Part shown: piece by piece, positions 22,288-33,361 of the stretch
How positions within the stretch are numbered: position 1 is the stretch's first letter
Layout of the letters: every line of letters begins with the position of its first letter
Assembly: GCF_964355755.1 (NCBI RefSeq)
Contig: NC_092678.1
Span: 581,922 to 645,921 of the forward strand
Length of the DNA: 64,000 nt
DNA from: Antedon mediterranea
Taxonomy: Eukaryota; Echinodermata; Crinoidea; Comatulida; Antedonidae
Reading direction: 5' to 3'
Notes under the pieces: generated by a model
Database searches by the model: none
Seen by the model: only the letters and a program-made list of their open reading frames with translations
Told to the model about the DNA's origin: nothing
Made by a program: the position numbers and the translations under genes

Positions 22288-23948
22288 TTAAACTGTCGAA
22301 AAACGACACTTGCGCACTTGACACATTAATCGCTGGTTATTTTTCGTTATTTGATTTCGGACTTTCGCAATCTTGGGACGAAATTTGGCACGGTGGTGAC
22401 AAAGGTGAGCCGCAGACGAAAGTTTATCGGAATTCACCCGCGCTTGATTGTTTATGTCTAAAAGCAGAGTACCAAGCGAAAAAATATCACTTTCAAATGA
22501 GTGCGGCTCGACACGGAAACATACCTCAGGCGCAATCCAATCATATTTTTCAGGGTCTAAAATCGTTTGTTCATAGCGAGCGCACGAGTCCAAACATGAT
22601 CTACCAAAATCAATTATTACTGGCTGATAGTTGTTGTCTATGATAACGTTTTCAGATTTCAAATCGGCGTGAATGATTCCGCTATCGTGAATGGCTTGCA
22701 ACACATTGCACAACTTGACAGCCATCTTCAACCATACGTCATCCGACAACTCATACACTCTAGGGTTATCAAGAATTCGTTGTAGTGTGGTGGACTGTCC
22801 GTCCATTCCATGGTAACTAAGTACGAGACTAGTAGAATTTATCAACTTGTTTGCGGACTCCATCACTACAAGAATGAGCTTTGGAAGTCCTGCGTTATCT
22901 TTCAATGTTAGTAAGATAGACGCTTCGTGAAGCATGTTTTTTTCCGCTTCTTCATACGTTATTCCCCCCTTTCCAGCAAAAAATGATTTGACGCAAACCT
23001 GAGTGCCACGGTAGATGAATGGTACGCAACTTGCGAAGCTTCCTTTACCGCGAGATAAACTCTTGGTTTGCGTTAGTGCTTCTAGCTCTTGACCATCAGA
23101 AATAAAGCATTGTGGGATATGAGCATCGTCCAGTTTACCCGCCTGTTTTTGAAGATGAGTAATTTCTTCAGTCTGAGCCTGAATTGTTTCTGTCATTTCT
23201 AACTTTGCCACTTGTAAATCCTCTTCCTTTTTCTTTAAGCAGTCATAAAGAACACTAATTTCTTCTTCATTTTTATGCAGTTCTTCTGTCAGTGTTGTAA
23301 TTTTCTTCAGCATGCTTCGTTCCTCCTCGATTCCTGACAGATGGTCGTCAGATCTCGTCATACTTCTAATGGTCCTTTTACTGTGTCTTATCACATCAGA
23401 ACAGAATGTACTGTAATTGTTATCTTTCTTAAACGTCACTTCTGATTCCGTTTCAGATTCTGACTTCCTTCTGGGTCTAAATAGACGAAGAACAGACAAA
23501 CAGTAAACATTTTAAAATAACAGTCCGACCTAAATTGACTTGGGTGTGTCTGTCCTAACCTATACTATTAACAAAACCAATACTTTTTGAATTTAATAAT
23601 AAAATTCTTTATATTTGTAATAATATGTAATAAATGTCTTATGACATATGGCATGCAACACAAAGCATTTTTTTTCTTCTAAATTTCTCAATGTATGTCT
23701 AGTCACCACCAGACATTTCCTTCATCAGTATTTGATAACAAAAAAAAACAATTACCTGTACATCATACATAACAAAGTCATATAAATTTAACCAACCTGA
23801 CAGAAATAGGCTTCCTTTCAATCAGACCCATTGAAACACGAGTTGTTCTGCAAGAAGACGCTCTAGTGCGTCTTTTAGCAGGTCTAAACCCATCACCACC
23901 AGATGCCATGTCTTCAGCCTGCTGATACTTGGTTTGACTTAAGCCCAT
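22288..23948 (-). CDS. Coiled-coil protein kinase-like protein, non-RD, two coding exons
   Basis: Minus-strand exons 23948-23797 and 23476-22288 join in phase to 446 residues. The ATG at 23948 has an in-frame TGA immediately upstream and an acceptor at 24026 gives its 5' UTR, so the start is well fixed. Residues about 1-95 are basic and Ser/Thr-rich, 99-164 are predicted coiled coil, and the kinase fold runs from about 191 to 415. Kinase landmarks: GKGSFASC glycine loop, VCVKSF (Lys214), HEASIL helix-C Glu, HADLKSEN (Asp322), IIDFGRS (Asp340) and WIAPEV. The HRD motif reads HAD, so this is a non-RD kinase, but Lys, both Asp and the SEN Asn are kept, so catalysis is plausible. The C-lobe is short after SDIFSLGTLLL and the last 60 residues are basic with scattered Cys/His. 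I do not recognise a named orthologue. Tyrosine-kinase-like versus Ser/Thr specificity cannot be settled here; HADLKSEN favours Ser/Thr. Confidence 0.85.
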
Positions 23949-24026
23949 TCACCCTACATGGAAGGATTCCCCACAGCCTTGTATGTTGTCCTCAAGATTG
24001 ATTGAAACCACAAGACACAGTTTAAA
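23949..24026 (-). other. 5' UTR part of the kinase start exon
   Basis: On the minus strand TTTTCCAG precedes 24026, a good acceptor. A donor CAG/GTAGCT at 24693/24692, in GC-richer DNA, may end a non-coding first exon. Confidence 0.5.
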
Positions 24027-27000
24027 CTGGAAAATAAAAATTAATAATTTTGTAAGTATATAATATAAAGTTAACTTATAAATGTATTCGTTCTTTTTAT
24101 ATAGTGTACAAAAAACGAATTCTCGATATGTTTTTATTGGACCTAATAAATCATAATGATGTGAGAGCAGCGCATTATTATTATTATCAAGGCTACACTA
24201 CAGCATCATTCATTTGTTGTTCACAATGAATTATTTATTTATTTCATTTCCCAACCAATAGTGTACTCATGGTTCATTATATAACAAGAATCTAAAATAC
24301 CTGTAGTGTTTATTATTATAAGTTTGGCTAGCCTAGAAAGAAGTACAGTATGGTTTCAACTGGTTTTAACAAGTTAATTGATTAGCTATCCTAGACATAA
24401 TCGACATGTCCTAGCAAGTTCCCTAGCTAGCTAGTATTTGGTGGTAGGTAGGCTCAGTCAGTGAATCTCATGCTGGTTGGCATTCTAGTTCCGTCCAGCA
24501 AAATGAGACCTAACGAGGGGTCTAATCATAAACATATCAGACCTAGGCATAATTAATATCATATATTTATCACTCACATATTCTAAAAACGGTCAAAAGA
24601 CACGCTTATCTGATGTCCTTCAATGAATGAAAATTATAGAATCTGCTAGCCCGCAGTAATGAATTCTATCACACCGGGCGTGGGAGAGCTACCTGGCGGA
24701 AACTTGCGAGGCGATCCCTAATCTATCCGATCGGTAGCGCGCGAACACAATAGGAATGTTAAGTAGGCCTAGGCCTAACTGTTTTTATTTACGTTATACT
24801 GTAATCTAGGGATCGCTAAATATTATTGAATGTATGTTACGTAATATTTTAAGAAGTACTGTTTTCTTATTACAATACTATTATTAAATGTAATTAATAA
24901 TTTGATCATTTTAAAGGATTTCACAAGGCACTACCCATACGAAAATGGTCCAGGCCGAGTCATGCTATAGATTTGCGGAAAAAACAAAATGATAATTTTT
25001 AAATAATATCAATTCATCTCATAATCATATTGGGGATTCGAACGTTACTGAATTTATATATATATATATATATATTATTAAACTAATTTAACCATGGAGC
25101 TATATTACCAAGACAATGATGTATGTTACCAAACTGTTACCTTTACTTAAAATGGTAAAGTCCGGTATTTTATGTTGGCATACAGTACAGATTGGGTAAA
25201 ACGATACAACCATTGTCATTAGAGGGTAGTTTTACCTATCACATAATTATTATTTGACATTCAGAGTGCGCGATTTATAACGTATCCTTACGAAAATAAT
25301 TATAACGCAGTGCAATATAATTAATAAATGCATCATACGTCATCAGTACCCTGAATCAGGTTAATTTGCTTGTTTTTTTTTATCAATTTGAACGGCGTGT
25401 GTTTATGTAACCAAGGTATAAATATTCGGTCTAATAATATTGAAAATTAATTTTGTTGTAAGTTTTCTATTATATCATTCGTTTGTCATAATAAAGATAT
25501 TCTTATTTAATTTATCAATTCGTGTATTAAAATATAACAATCGCACTGATCTCCTAGTAAATTAATATTAAGACCATTACATAACTAGAACATAAAAACA
25601 CGCAGCAACAAATACAGACAAAAGAAACAATACGTAGACTAAACGACCACCTCAATACAATTACAATGTACATCAGTGTCACAGACTAATACATGCACGT
25701 AAACCTATACCTACGATAGATAATATATTGTTCTGACCACCTCAATACAATTACAATGTACATCAGTGTCACAGACTAATACATGCACGTAAACCTATAC
25801 CTACGATTAGATAATATATTGTTCTGACCACCTCAATACAATTACAATGTACATCAGTGTCACAGACTAATACATGCACGTAAACCTATACCTACGATAG
25901 ATAATATATTGTTCTGACCACCTCAATACAATTACAATGTACATCAGTGTCACAGACTAATACATGCACGTAAACCTATACCTACGATAGATAATATATT
26001 GTTCTGACCACCTCAATACAATTACAATGTACATCAGTGTCACAGACTAATACATGCACGTAAACCTATACCTACGATAGATAATATATTGTTCTAATGA
26101 TTGTAACCGACCGTACATGTTAACATGACGATATTAGATTGAAACATTAGCAGATCTAACCGTCACATTATCACATATGATAGTACATAAACATTATGAT
26201 GTTACGAATCTGTAATGTACGGAGTTTATACTCACCCTGGTTGAACAAGCAAACGGATTCACTGTAGTACTTATATATCAACAACAGTATTAGTAATCAT
26301 TTGACATACAAATCGTAACATTAAATATCAAGCTATGTTAGCGGCCATTTAATAATTGTTAAATGTGATTTTTACCAGCCTCCCTTTTATGATTTCCTGC
26401 TTATCATAGCGGTTCAAAGGTTAAATCGCTGAAGCGTAGTTATCGTTCGATATTAAATTCAAATGCATTATTTACCATACTGTGTTTGATTTGGTGAACG
26501 TGTATTGTTCTCATATGTTTATCTTGTTTAATATTTATTTTTTCCATTACTTATGTTTTAGTATATTTTGTATTACAGGTATTAGTTTTCAAATAAACAT
26601 TTCCAGATCGTATACGGACTACTACTACTGCTACTACAGTATTTTACTAATTCGTTTTCAATATATTATTAATAATTATAGAATAATACAATCAATAGCA
26701 CACGACTTCATAAACATAATTATTTTACAATCAAAGCCTACTCCCAGCCGTAGTTATAGAAATAACATGAAATGAATCCTAATTATATCTAGGCCTATAT
26801 CATTATAGGATGCGTACACTTCATAAACGGCAGTATTTAGATTAGTATCGTATATTTCCCTCTACATAATACAAAATATACAGGTACAAATCAGGTATCC
26901 TATAATAGTATATTTGTTGACAATAAATAGGCAATACATTATTACAATAAACAAATACAATTTTACAATATGTATTTTTACGGTAAATTTAAAAACAATC

Positions 27001-27763
27001 AATCAAATATTATTATCCTCCTCATTAAATTAGACTGTTATTTAGTATATCTCTCATTCTCTGTATATCATGATCATAATTCATATAAAACAATCTTTAA
27101 AGCTAGGCTACCGAGTACTCGTACAGAGCAGCACCGCGCGGAGCAACGCAGCGCAACGGCGGACACAGGTTGTTGGGTGGTTAGTAAGTTAGGAATAGGA
27201 GAGGCTGCCTAGCCCACACGACCTTGACTCGTAATCTTTGATTAATTAAAATACGTTTTAGCATAGTTTTTACGTAATAATTATTAAACATGACATGGAA
27301 TACATACCCAAGTATACATTTACTATAAAATACCAACAAATCCAGTTTTAAATGTTGTTTATTTGACGTTCTGAGTACGTCGTCTGCCGTCGTACTTAAT
27401 TCCCGCTTGGTTTTTTAAAAATGACTTGTTGTCAAATGAGGGCGCTATCACGAAAAATGGTAATATCAGCAGCAGCAAAAGATGGTGTTGAAAAAGAAGG
27501 AAGAAATATTTTTTTCCTCCAAATAAATTCATTTATATGGTCGATTGAAATATATACAATAATGACACACGATGTTTTTAAAAATTAACATTATTCATAA
27601 TTATTCAGACCGTTTTTTATTTTGTGTTAATCTACTTCTTTATTATGCTACTTAAATCATGGAGGTACGTGAACCTCCATGATCATCCATGAATAGATCA
27701 TCGTATACCAAAGTATATTTTATTTGTCACACAGGTTGACGCATTCCAGTTATGTTGACGCGT
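24027..27763. other. Intergenic region between the kinase promoter and the PLAC8 cluster
   Basis: AT-rich, with no coding signal. It holds a likely kinase first exon near 24694-24760, a (TA)n run at 25058-25075, a 90-bp tandem array at 25645-26094, and a short GC-rich patch near 27115-27160. The segment AGGGCGCTATCACGAAAAAT at about 27440 recurs in altered form near 29575, a trace of the PLAC8 gene duplications. Confidence 0.55.
25645..26094. repeat. 90-bp tandem repeat, five near-identical copies
   Basis: Units starting GACCACCTCAATACAATTAC at 25645, 25735, 25826, 25916 and 26006. One copy carries a single extra base (GATTAGAT for GATAGAT). The low divergence points to recent amplification. 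Confidence 0.97.
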
Positions 27764-28705
27764 TTACTGAACCGTGTTGACGAAGTCATGATGGCGACTC
27801 ATTTGAGTCACAGCGCAACATTGACACCAGCAAGTGGTGCAGCAATCGGACATCACACTTCCCTGAAAAAAGTAGGGAAAAAACAGAATATTGAATGTTT
27901 AAAAATGGTCAAAATGTCCAATTGGTTTACTTTAAAGATTCAGTCACTATACCATTGGTCAAAAGTTTGACCATCGGTCTGTCCATAAGCTCTTACCGGA
28001 ATATTATTTTTCGTTCTCATCACAGATCTCAAAGTGACTAGGTAACCGGGTACACAACACGGCAAACACAAGGATTCTCCGAGCTTATCTGATATATAAC
28101 AGTTGTAACAAAGCGGACAACAACACGCACCAAGACCTACAAAATAAATTTATTATTTATTTATTTTTCTTTTAATTTGACTTTAAATAGAAAAGGTTAA
28201 TTTTACTACAAGTATGTTACTTACAACTAACGGGATCTCTGAAGCAATCAAACAAACCAGACGACCAGTCGTTCCCGCCAAGTTTCACGTACTGTGTCGA
28301 AGACTAAATGACAGTAGTAAATATTAAAATAACAAGTAATATATCTTCAAGAAGAGTATATAGTAATACCTTTTGGTTCGGACGCAAAAGCAAATGGGTT
28401 GCTGCGTGTCCGTCATCGGCGTGTCCTGGGAATCACTATGACAACTCAAAATACAATTAACAAGCACCCTAATTAATAAAATTATAAGATAGATATGGGG
28501 GCGAGAAAGAGAAACACTAAGAACAAGTTACCACATGCACATGGGTCTGTGCAACAGGAGGCTGGGTGACGACTGGCTGTTGGTAACCCGGCTGTTGCTG
28601 TATGTAACCACTGCCTGGCTGTTGCTGTACGTAGCCGGGTGGCTGCGGTTGAAAACCATCATTGCTGTAATACCCACCGTGCTGTCCGTCTTTTTGCTGC
28701 TCCAT
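27764..28705 (-). CDS. PLAC8-family Cys-rich protein, copy 1, four exons
   Basis: Exons in transcript order: 28705-28532, 28303-28225, 28136-27997, 27862-27764. They join in phase to 163 residues. Exon 1 encodes a Pro/Gln/Gly-rich arm starting MEQQKDGQHGGYYSNDGF. Exons 2-4 encode the PLAC8 domain: NDWSSGLFDCFRDPVSC, LGACCCPLCYNCYISDKLGE, LRSVMRTKNNIPGSVMSDCC and CWCQCCAVTQMSRHHD. PLAC8 proteins are small, Cys-rich, often membrane-associated or secretory-pathway proteins with roles in cell size, calcium and immunity. No function can be assigned to this one. A 5' UTR acceptor lies at about 28730 and a donor-like GTAAGTGATT near 29215, suggesting a non-coding first exon. It is the downstream member of a tandem triplet in the same orientation. 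Confidence 0.9.
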
Positions 28706-29958
28706 TTTCAGATATTAACCAACCCTAGCTAAAAAACATATACATAATAATACGTACTGAATGTATAAAACAGATTTTGATGGGCTTTTTGTCAAATATT
28801 TTTCACGAATCATAGAGATTAAATACAGTATTTTGATTGATTGATGGATTTGACACGAGGATGAAAATCATACGCGTAACGCACCTAATTTGATATCAAT
28901 CAACGGCTAAGGTGACCTGTTGTGCGTGTACGCGTAGTCCTTGCGTGTGTGTCTATGCGCGCCGTTAATATCCTTTTTACGCCGCTCATCGTTGAGTGAT
29001 TGCACTGCATTACACCATATTGCGCCTCATTGGCTAATGGCTAAGAGTTGTCATTCAATACCCCATGGTAGACATAACCTCCAGATCAGGGCCTATATTG
29101 CCGAAATAAATAATTACCACCGTATGCTTGCGCAACGGATAATAAATCGAATAATCGAACTAGTGGACTCATTTTAGGTGAACTTTAATGAATACAATTA
29201 AAACTTAAAATCACTTACTAAGATCAACGGTGGCAGAAAGACCTCACACACTCAGTCCTAAGTTCACGAGTAAGTACACCCTAATTTATTATTTGGCCAA
29301 GTCCTGTGATACCAATAAATATCACTGTCCAAACAAAAAGTTCATTCCGATATTAAATATTGGACGTGACGTCACGTGATTAACTTCATATACAATAAGA
29401 TACAGTAAATAACTGTCTAAACCCTAATAAATGTAAACCAAAACACATCAACATTCATTTTAAAACGACAACAAATTTAACTGTTTATTTATCATCTTGG
29501 CGATCAATTCATATATTCTTCTTTTATTTCGAAAAGTTCTGCTTGGTTTTAAACGATTATTGTCGTCTATAGAGGGGGCACTATCACAAAATGGTAAAGA
29601 ACTAAAACTGATTATATCGATTGATACAATGGCGCACTGCAGAGCTTGATGAGCAAACTTAAGTAGATTTTAAAACAGCTTTTTCTTTTTTAATAAAGCA
29701 ACAAGTAGTACAGTAGTTAAATTTAAGAATTTCAAATTCATTATGAATAGTACATTTAAGTTCAATTACCTTTATATGTCTTAATATTTTAAATAATCAA
29801 GTATAATACATTTGATCTAAAACGATTAAACCATAATAATTATATCATAACAGGGATAATCATCGTACACTTGGAGAAAATTCATTAACTCTTATGACTG
29901 GTATTGGATTGGCTGACGCAATGCAACCTTTGTTGACCCAAAGCAATTGGTTGATGCG
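28706..29958. other. Spacer between PLAC8 copies 1 and 2
   Basis: Contains the presumed promoter and non-coding first exon of copy 1 (donor near 29217 on the minus strand) and duplicated flanking sequence shared with 27400-27450. No separate gene seen. Confidence 0.5.
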
Positions 29959-31516
29959 TTACACTCGAACTATTTGATTGGTTGAGGCGGCATCCTGATG
30001 ACGACTCAATTGCGCCATAGCGCATATTGGAAAACAGCTAGTGGTGAGACAGTCCGACAACACACTTCCCTACAGACGTATAAACATAATTACAGTATTT
30101 AGTATTTTTGTGCATCAGAAGTCATTAACGTACGCGCGCAAATCATCGCAGTGTCATGTCAAAAGCCATATTACTATAATGCGCAACGCAAGTGAGTTGA
30201 CCAATGACAAGCGACAGTTCTGGTGATCCATCGTGATTGGTCAAAATACGTCCTCTAAGTTTGAACAAGCTTTAATTAATCGATACGTCAATGTTAGTTT
30301 ACATTTCACTGTGATTAATGTGTCGGTTTGGTGGTCGGTCCATTATACTTACCGAAATGTTATGCTTAGTTCTCAATTTTGTTCTCAAGGCTGTTATAAA
30401 GTAAGGCCCAGGCAGACAGCATGGCAAACCAAAGAATTCGCCAAGCTTATCTGATAAATAACAGCTGTATAAGCAACAGCAACAGAACGCACCAAAACCT
30501 ACACAAAAAAAATACAAATTTCACAATTGTTATATTATTGCAGTCAAGTGTAATACATTTTTTTTTTAATGATTATCTATATCTTGTTTACTTGATTTGG
30601 TTTCCACTATAGAACGCAGCGCAAGGAGTTGACCAATGACAAGCGTTCGTTTATTATAATTATGGTTCCCACTAGCGACGTATCGACGCGCGCAAAGTGC
30701 TGTATTGCGTAATCACAAGTGGGAACCGACGACGGTTGAGTCGCTAATGGGAACCAAGCTTTACCTACGTTGCGTTTACGTACGTGGGAACCAAGCATAG
30801 GTTCACATGATCATTACTTACAACTAACAGGATCTTTGCAGCAATCGAATAAGCCAGAAGACCAATTTCCATCCGCTGAATTGACATACTGCGGTGAAGA
30901 CTAAAATAGAAAATTTGTTGTCGTTAAATATAGGCCTATACCTATTTTGAAAAACGTTTCATTGTATAGCGTCATTAAGAAGTATGCAGGCTCAAAAAAG
31001 CCACCGCCAATCAAAAAAGGTATTACGTAGGCTCAAACACCCCACCACCAATCAAAAAAGGTATTACGTAGGCTCAAACACCCCACCACCAATCAAAAAG
31101 GTATTACGTAGGCTCAAACAAGCCATCACTAATAAAAAAAATGTAGTACGTAGGCTCAAACAGTCCATCACCAAAAGTATTATACCCACCTGAACAATTA
31201 TCCCCGGTGCAGCAACAGTAGGCTGGGTGAGGATAGGTTGTTGCACTACAACACTTGGCTGTTGTATGGGAACACCCGGATGTTGTACGGAAAAAACACT
31301 TGGCTGTTGCATAGGAACGTGTGTCTGTTGCATAGGAACGTATGGCTGTTGCATAGTAGGAACACTAGGCTGTTTCATAGGAGGGGCACTTGGTTGTTTC
31401 ATGGAGACATCTGACACGAACTCTCTATTGTCGAGTGTTTCATTAGGGTAGATGTCACCACTGATGTCGCCAAGCTCTTCCTCAGGGTATAATGGTCCGA
31501 CTTTATGAGAGTACAT
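29959..31516 (-). CDS. PLAC8-family Cys-rich protein, copy 2, four exons
   Basis: Exons 31516-31190, 30900-30822, 30498-30353 and 30069-29959 join in phase to 220 residues with the same intron phases as copy 1. The start at 31516 (MYSHKVGPLYPEEE) was chosen because copy 3 begins with the matching KVGPL and both are preceded by TTTTGTGAAAATG. An upstream in-frame ATG at 31585 would add 23 residues. Exon 1 is expanded by MKQPSV/MQQP-type hexapeptide repeats (31240-31410). The domain reads NWSSGLFDCCKDPVSC, FGAFCCCCLYSCYLSDKLGE, LRTKHNISGSVLSDC and MAQLSRHQD. Some Cys differ from copies 1 and 3 (for example SCFPIC in the last exon), but the fold appears intact. The intron after exon 1 starts within a 42-bp tandem array. 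Confidence 0.87.
30600..30800. mobile_element. MITE family B, compound or nested copy in a PLAC8 intron
   Basis: Contains ATGGTTCCCACTAGCGACGT, an internal GTGGGAACCGACGACGG junction and the right end CGTGGGAACCAAGCATAGG. More than one family B end is present, so this is probably two overlapping insertions. Confidence 0.65.
30990..31178. repeat. About 42-bp tandem repeat, four copies
   Basis: Units containing GGTATTACGTAGGCTCAAAC and CACCAATCAAAAAA, in the first intron of PLAC8 copy 2, beginning about a dozen bases past the exon 1 donor. Confidence 0.88.
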
Positions 31517-33361
31517 TTTCACAAAATAACAAAACCTTAGAAACAGAGGATCATAATGAGAGTAAGTGGATACATCATCGTCCATTTTAAGTTTCTCACA
31601 AATTGTGACGTAATATGCAACTGAAACATTACTGTGTCTAAGAACATTTCATACTAATAACAAAACCTTAGGACCAAGATAATGAGAGTAAATAGATCAT
31701 TATATGGATACTACATGTATTTAAGCTTTAAATTGTGATGTAATATGCTACGGAAACATTATTACTATGTCTAGGAACATTTTATACTAATAACAAAAAC
31801 CATAATAATTAGAGTAAGTAGACCATATGGATAATACATGCATTTAAGCTTTAAATTGTGACGTAATATGCTACTGGAACATGATTACTAACTATGTCCA
31901 GGAACATTTTATACTAATCTTTATAGGCCTAAATAAAATAAAAGCAACTGTTAGGTTGAAACGAAGAATAACGGCAACTACCTAAGTATACGCGTCCGTC
32001 GTTGCAACACAGACACTGTTTTTTAGTTTTTAGAAATAGTTATAAATTTAGATGGAACTACCTATAAAATTTGAATTAAAAACAAACTTACCAATAATTC
32101 GTTTGAAAGAAGCTTACCTTAAAAAACCCGAAACACTTTTCAAATCACAACTAACTAAAAATCGATGCTTCTCATCCAGACGCCGCCTGTCCCAAGTTCA
32201 AGAGACGACGTACTTCTGTCTCTGTTTGGTCATGTTATTATCTCACTGTACAAATAAGACACTGGAAATTCAGTCAACATTAATAACAAGATTCAATTGA
32301 AAGGAAGACTTCGTTCAAATAGTTATTATCACAGATTAAGATTTCGTTTTAAACCGTCATTCATTAACTTTATTAACCACTTTTAGGATATTGAGTTATC
32401 TATTGCCTCATTAGTATACAGGACGTCGTCCAATGTTCACACCGGCTCCACGACACCAATGAAAAGATACGATATATAGTAGAACTCGTTATGACTTCGT
32501 TCCTACTAGGACGCAACGCAAGAACGTAAACGCAACGCAATGACGTAGACGCAAATTTGTAGTTATTTCGAGGCTTTTCGATGTTTGTATGAAACAAGTA
32601 GTATATGTGCCAAAATATTTATCGTTTTTCTAATTATTAAGTCAAAACTCCGTCTCGAATCCAGAACTAGTACAGTATACGCAACGCAAGCGAGTTGATC
32701 AAGCGACATTTGAATAATCCATCGCTTTGAGCGTGGTTCCCACTAGCGACGCAACGCAAGGACGTAAACGCAACGCAAGCGTGTTGACCAATGACAAGCG
32801 AAGTTATAGACAGTTAGCAATCACAAGCGAATAAGCCATCGCTTGTGATTGGTCAATTCACTTGCGTTGTATAAACCAACTGAAATATTGTATTTTTACG
32901 GTATGTATATTTTAAATAAAGGAACCATCCATGGATCCATTACAACTTATGTTCCTGCTGAACACTTAAGTTTGGTTCCCACTAGAACGTAACGCAAGGA
33001 CGTAAACGCAACGCAAGTGAATTGACCAATCACAAGCGATGGCTTATTCGCTTGTGATTGCTAACTGTCTATAACTTCGCTTGTCATTGGTTAAAAATAT
33101 TTTGATATTTGATGATAGCTTTCTACACTAAACAAAGTTAATCAATCAAAAATGCATTACAATTTGTTATTTGTTAACATTTTTTGATCTAAAATTAATA
33201 TTGTTATTCTTATTTAAATAACAGAAAATTATCAATCGATAACTATCAATCAATCGATAACTATCGAGACTCAACTTTGCATTAGATGCGTTTTCTGTGT
33301 CTATAATGTTACTGCGTCTACTAATGCGTTACTACATCTCGTTACTGCGTCTACTGATGCG
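31517..33361. other. Spacer between PLAC8 copies 2 and 3
   Basis: At 31590-31900 a roughly 110-bp segment containing GGAACATTTTATACTAATAA is repeated three times with decay. A non-coding first exon for copy 2 may end at the AAGCTTACC donor near 32118 (minus strand), since copy 3 has the same arrangement near 36660. Several family B MITE pieces fill 32500-33100. Confidence 0.55.
32731..33100. mobile_element. Two family B MITE copies in head-to-head arrangement
   Basis: A copy from 32731 to about 32880 starts GGTTCCCACTAGCGACGCAA. A second from about 32967 starts GGTTCCCACTAGAACGTAAC. Their inner parts (GTTATAGACAGTTAGCAATC and its complement) face each other, forming a large inverted repeat around 32925. 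Confidence 0.8.

Noticed and set aside
28535-28732. Plus-strand frame with hydrophobic Leu-rich sequence
   Set aside because: It is the antisense shadow of the Gln/Pro-rich exon 1 of PLAC8 copy 1.
31517-31585. Upstream ATG of PLAC8 copy 2 adding MDDDVSTYSHYD
   Set aside because: Copy 3 starts at the position matching 31516 with the same preceding TTTTGTGAAA, so the extra residues are more likely 5' UTR.
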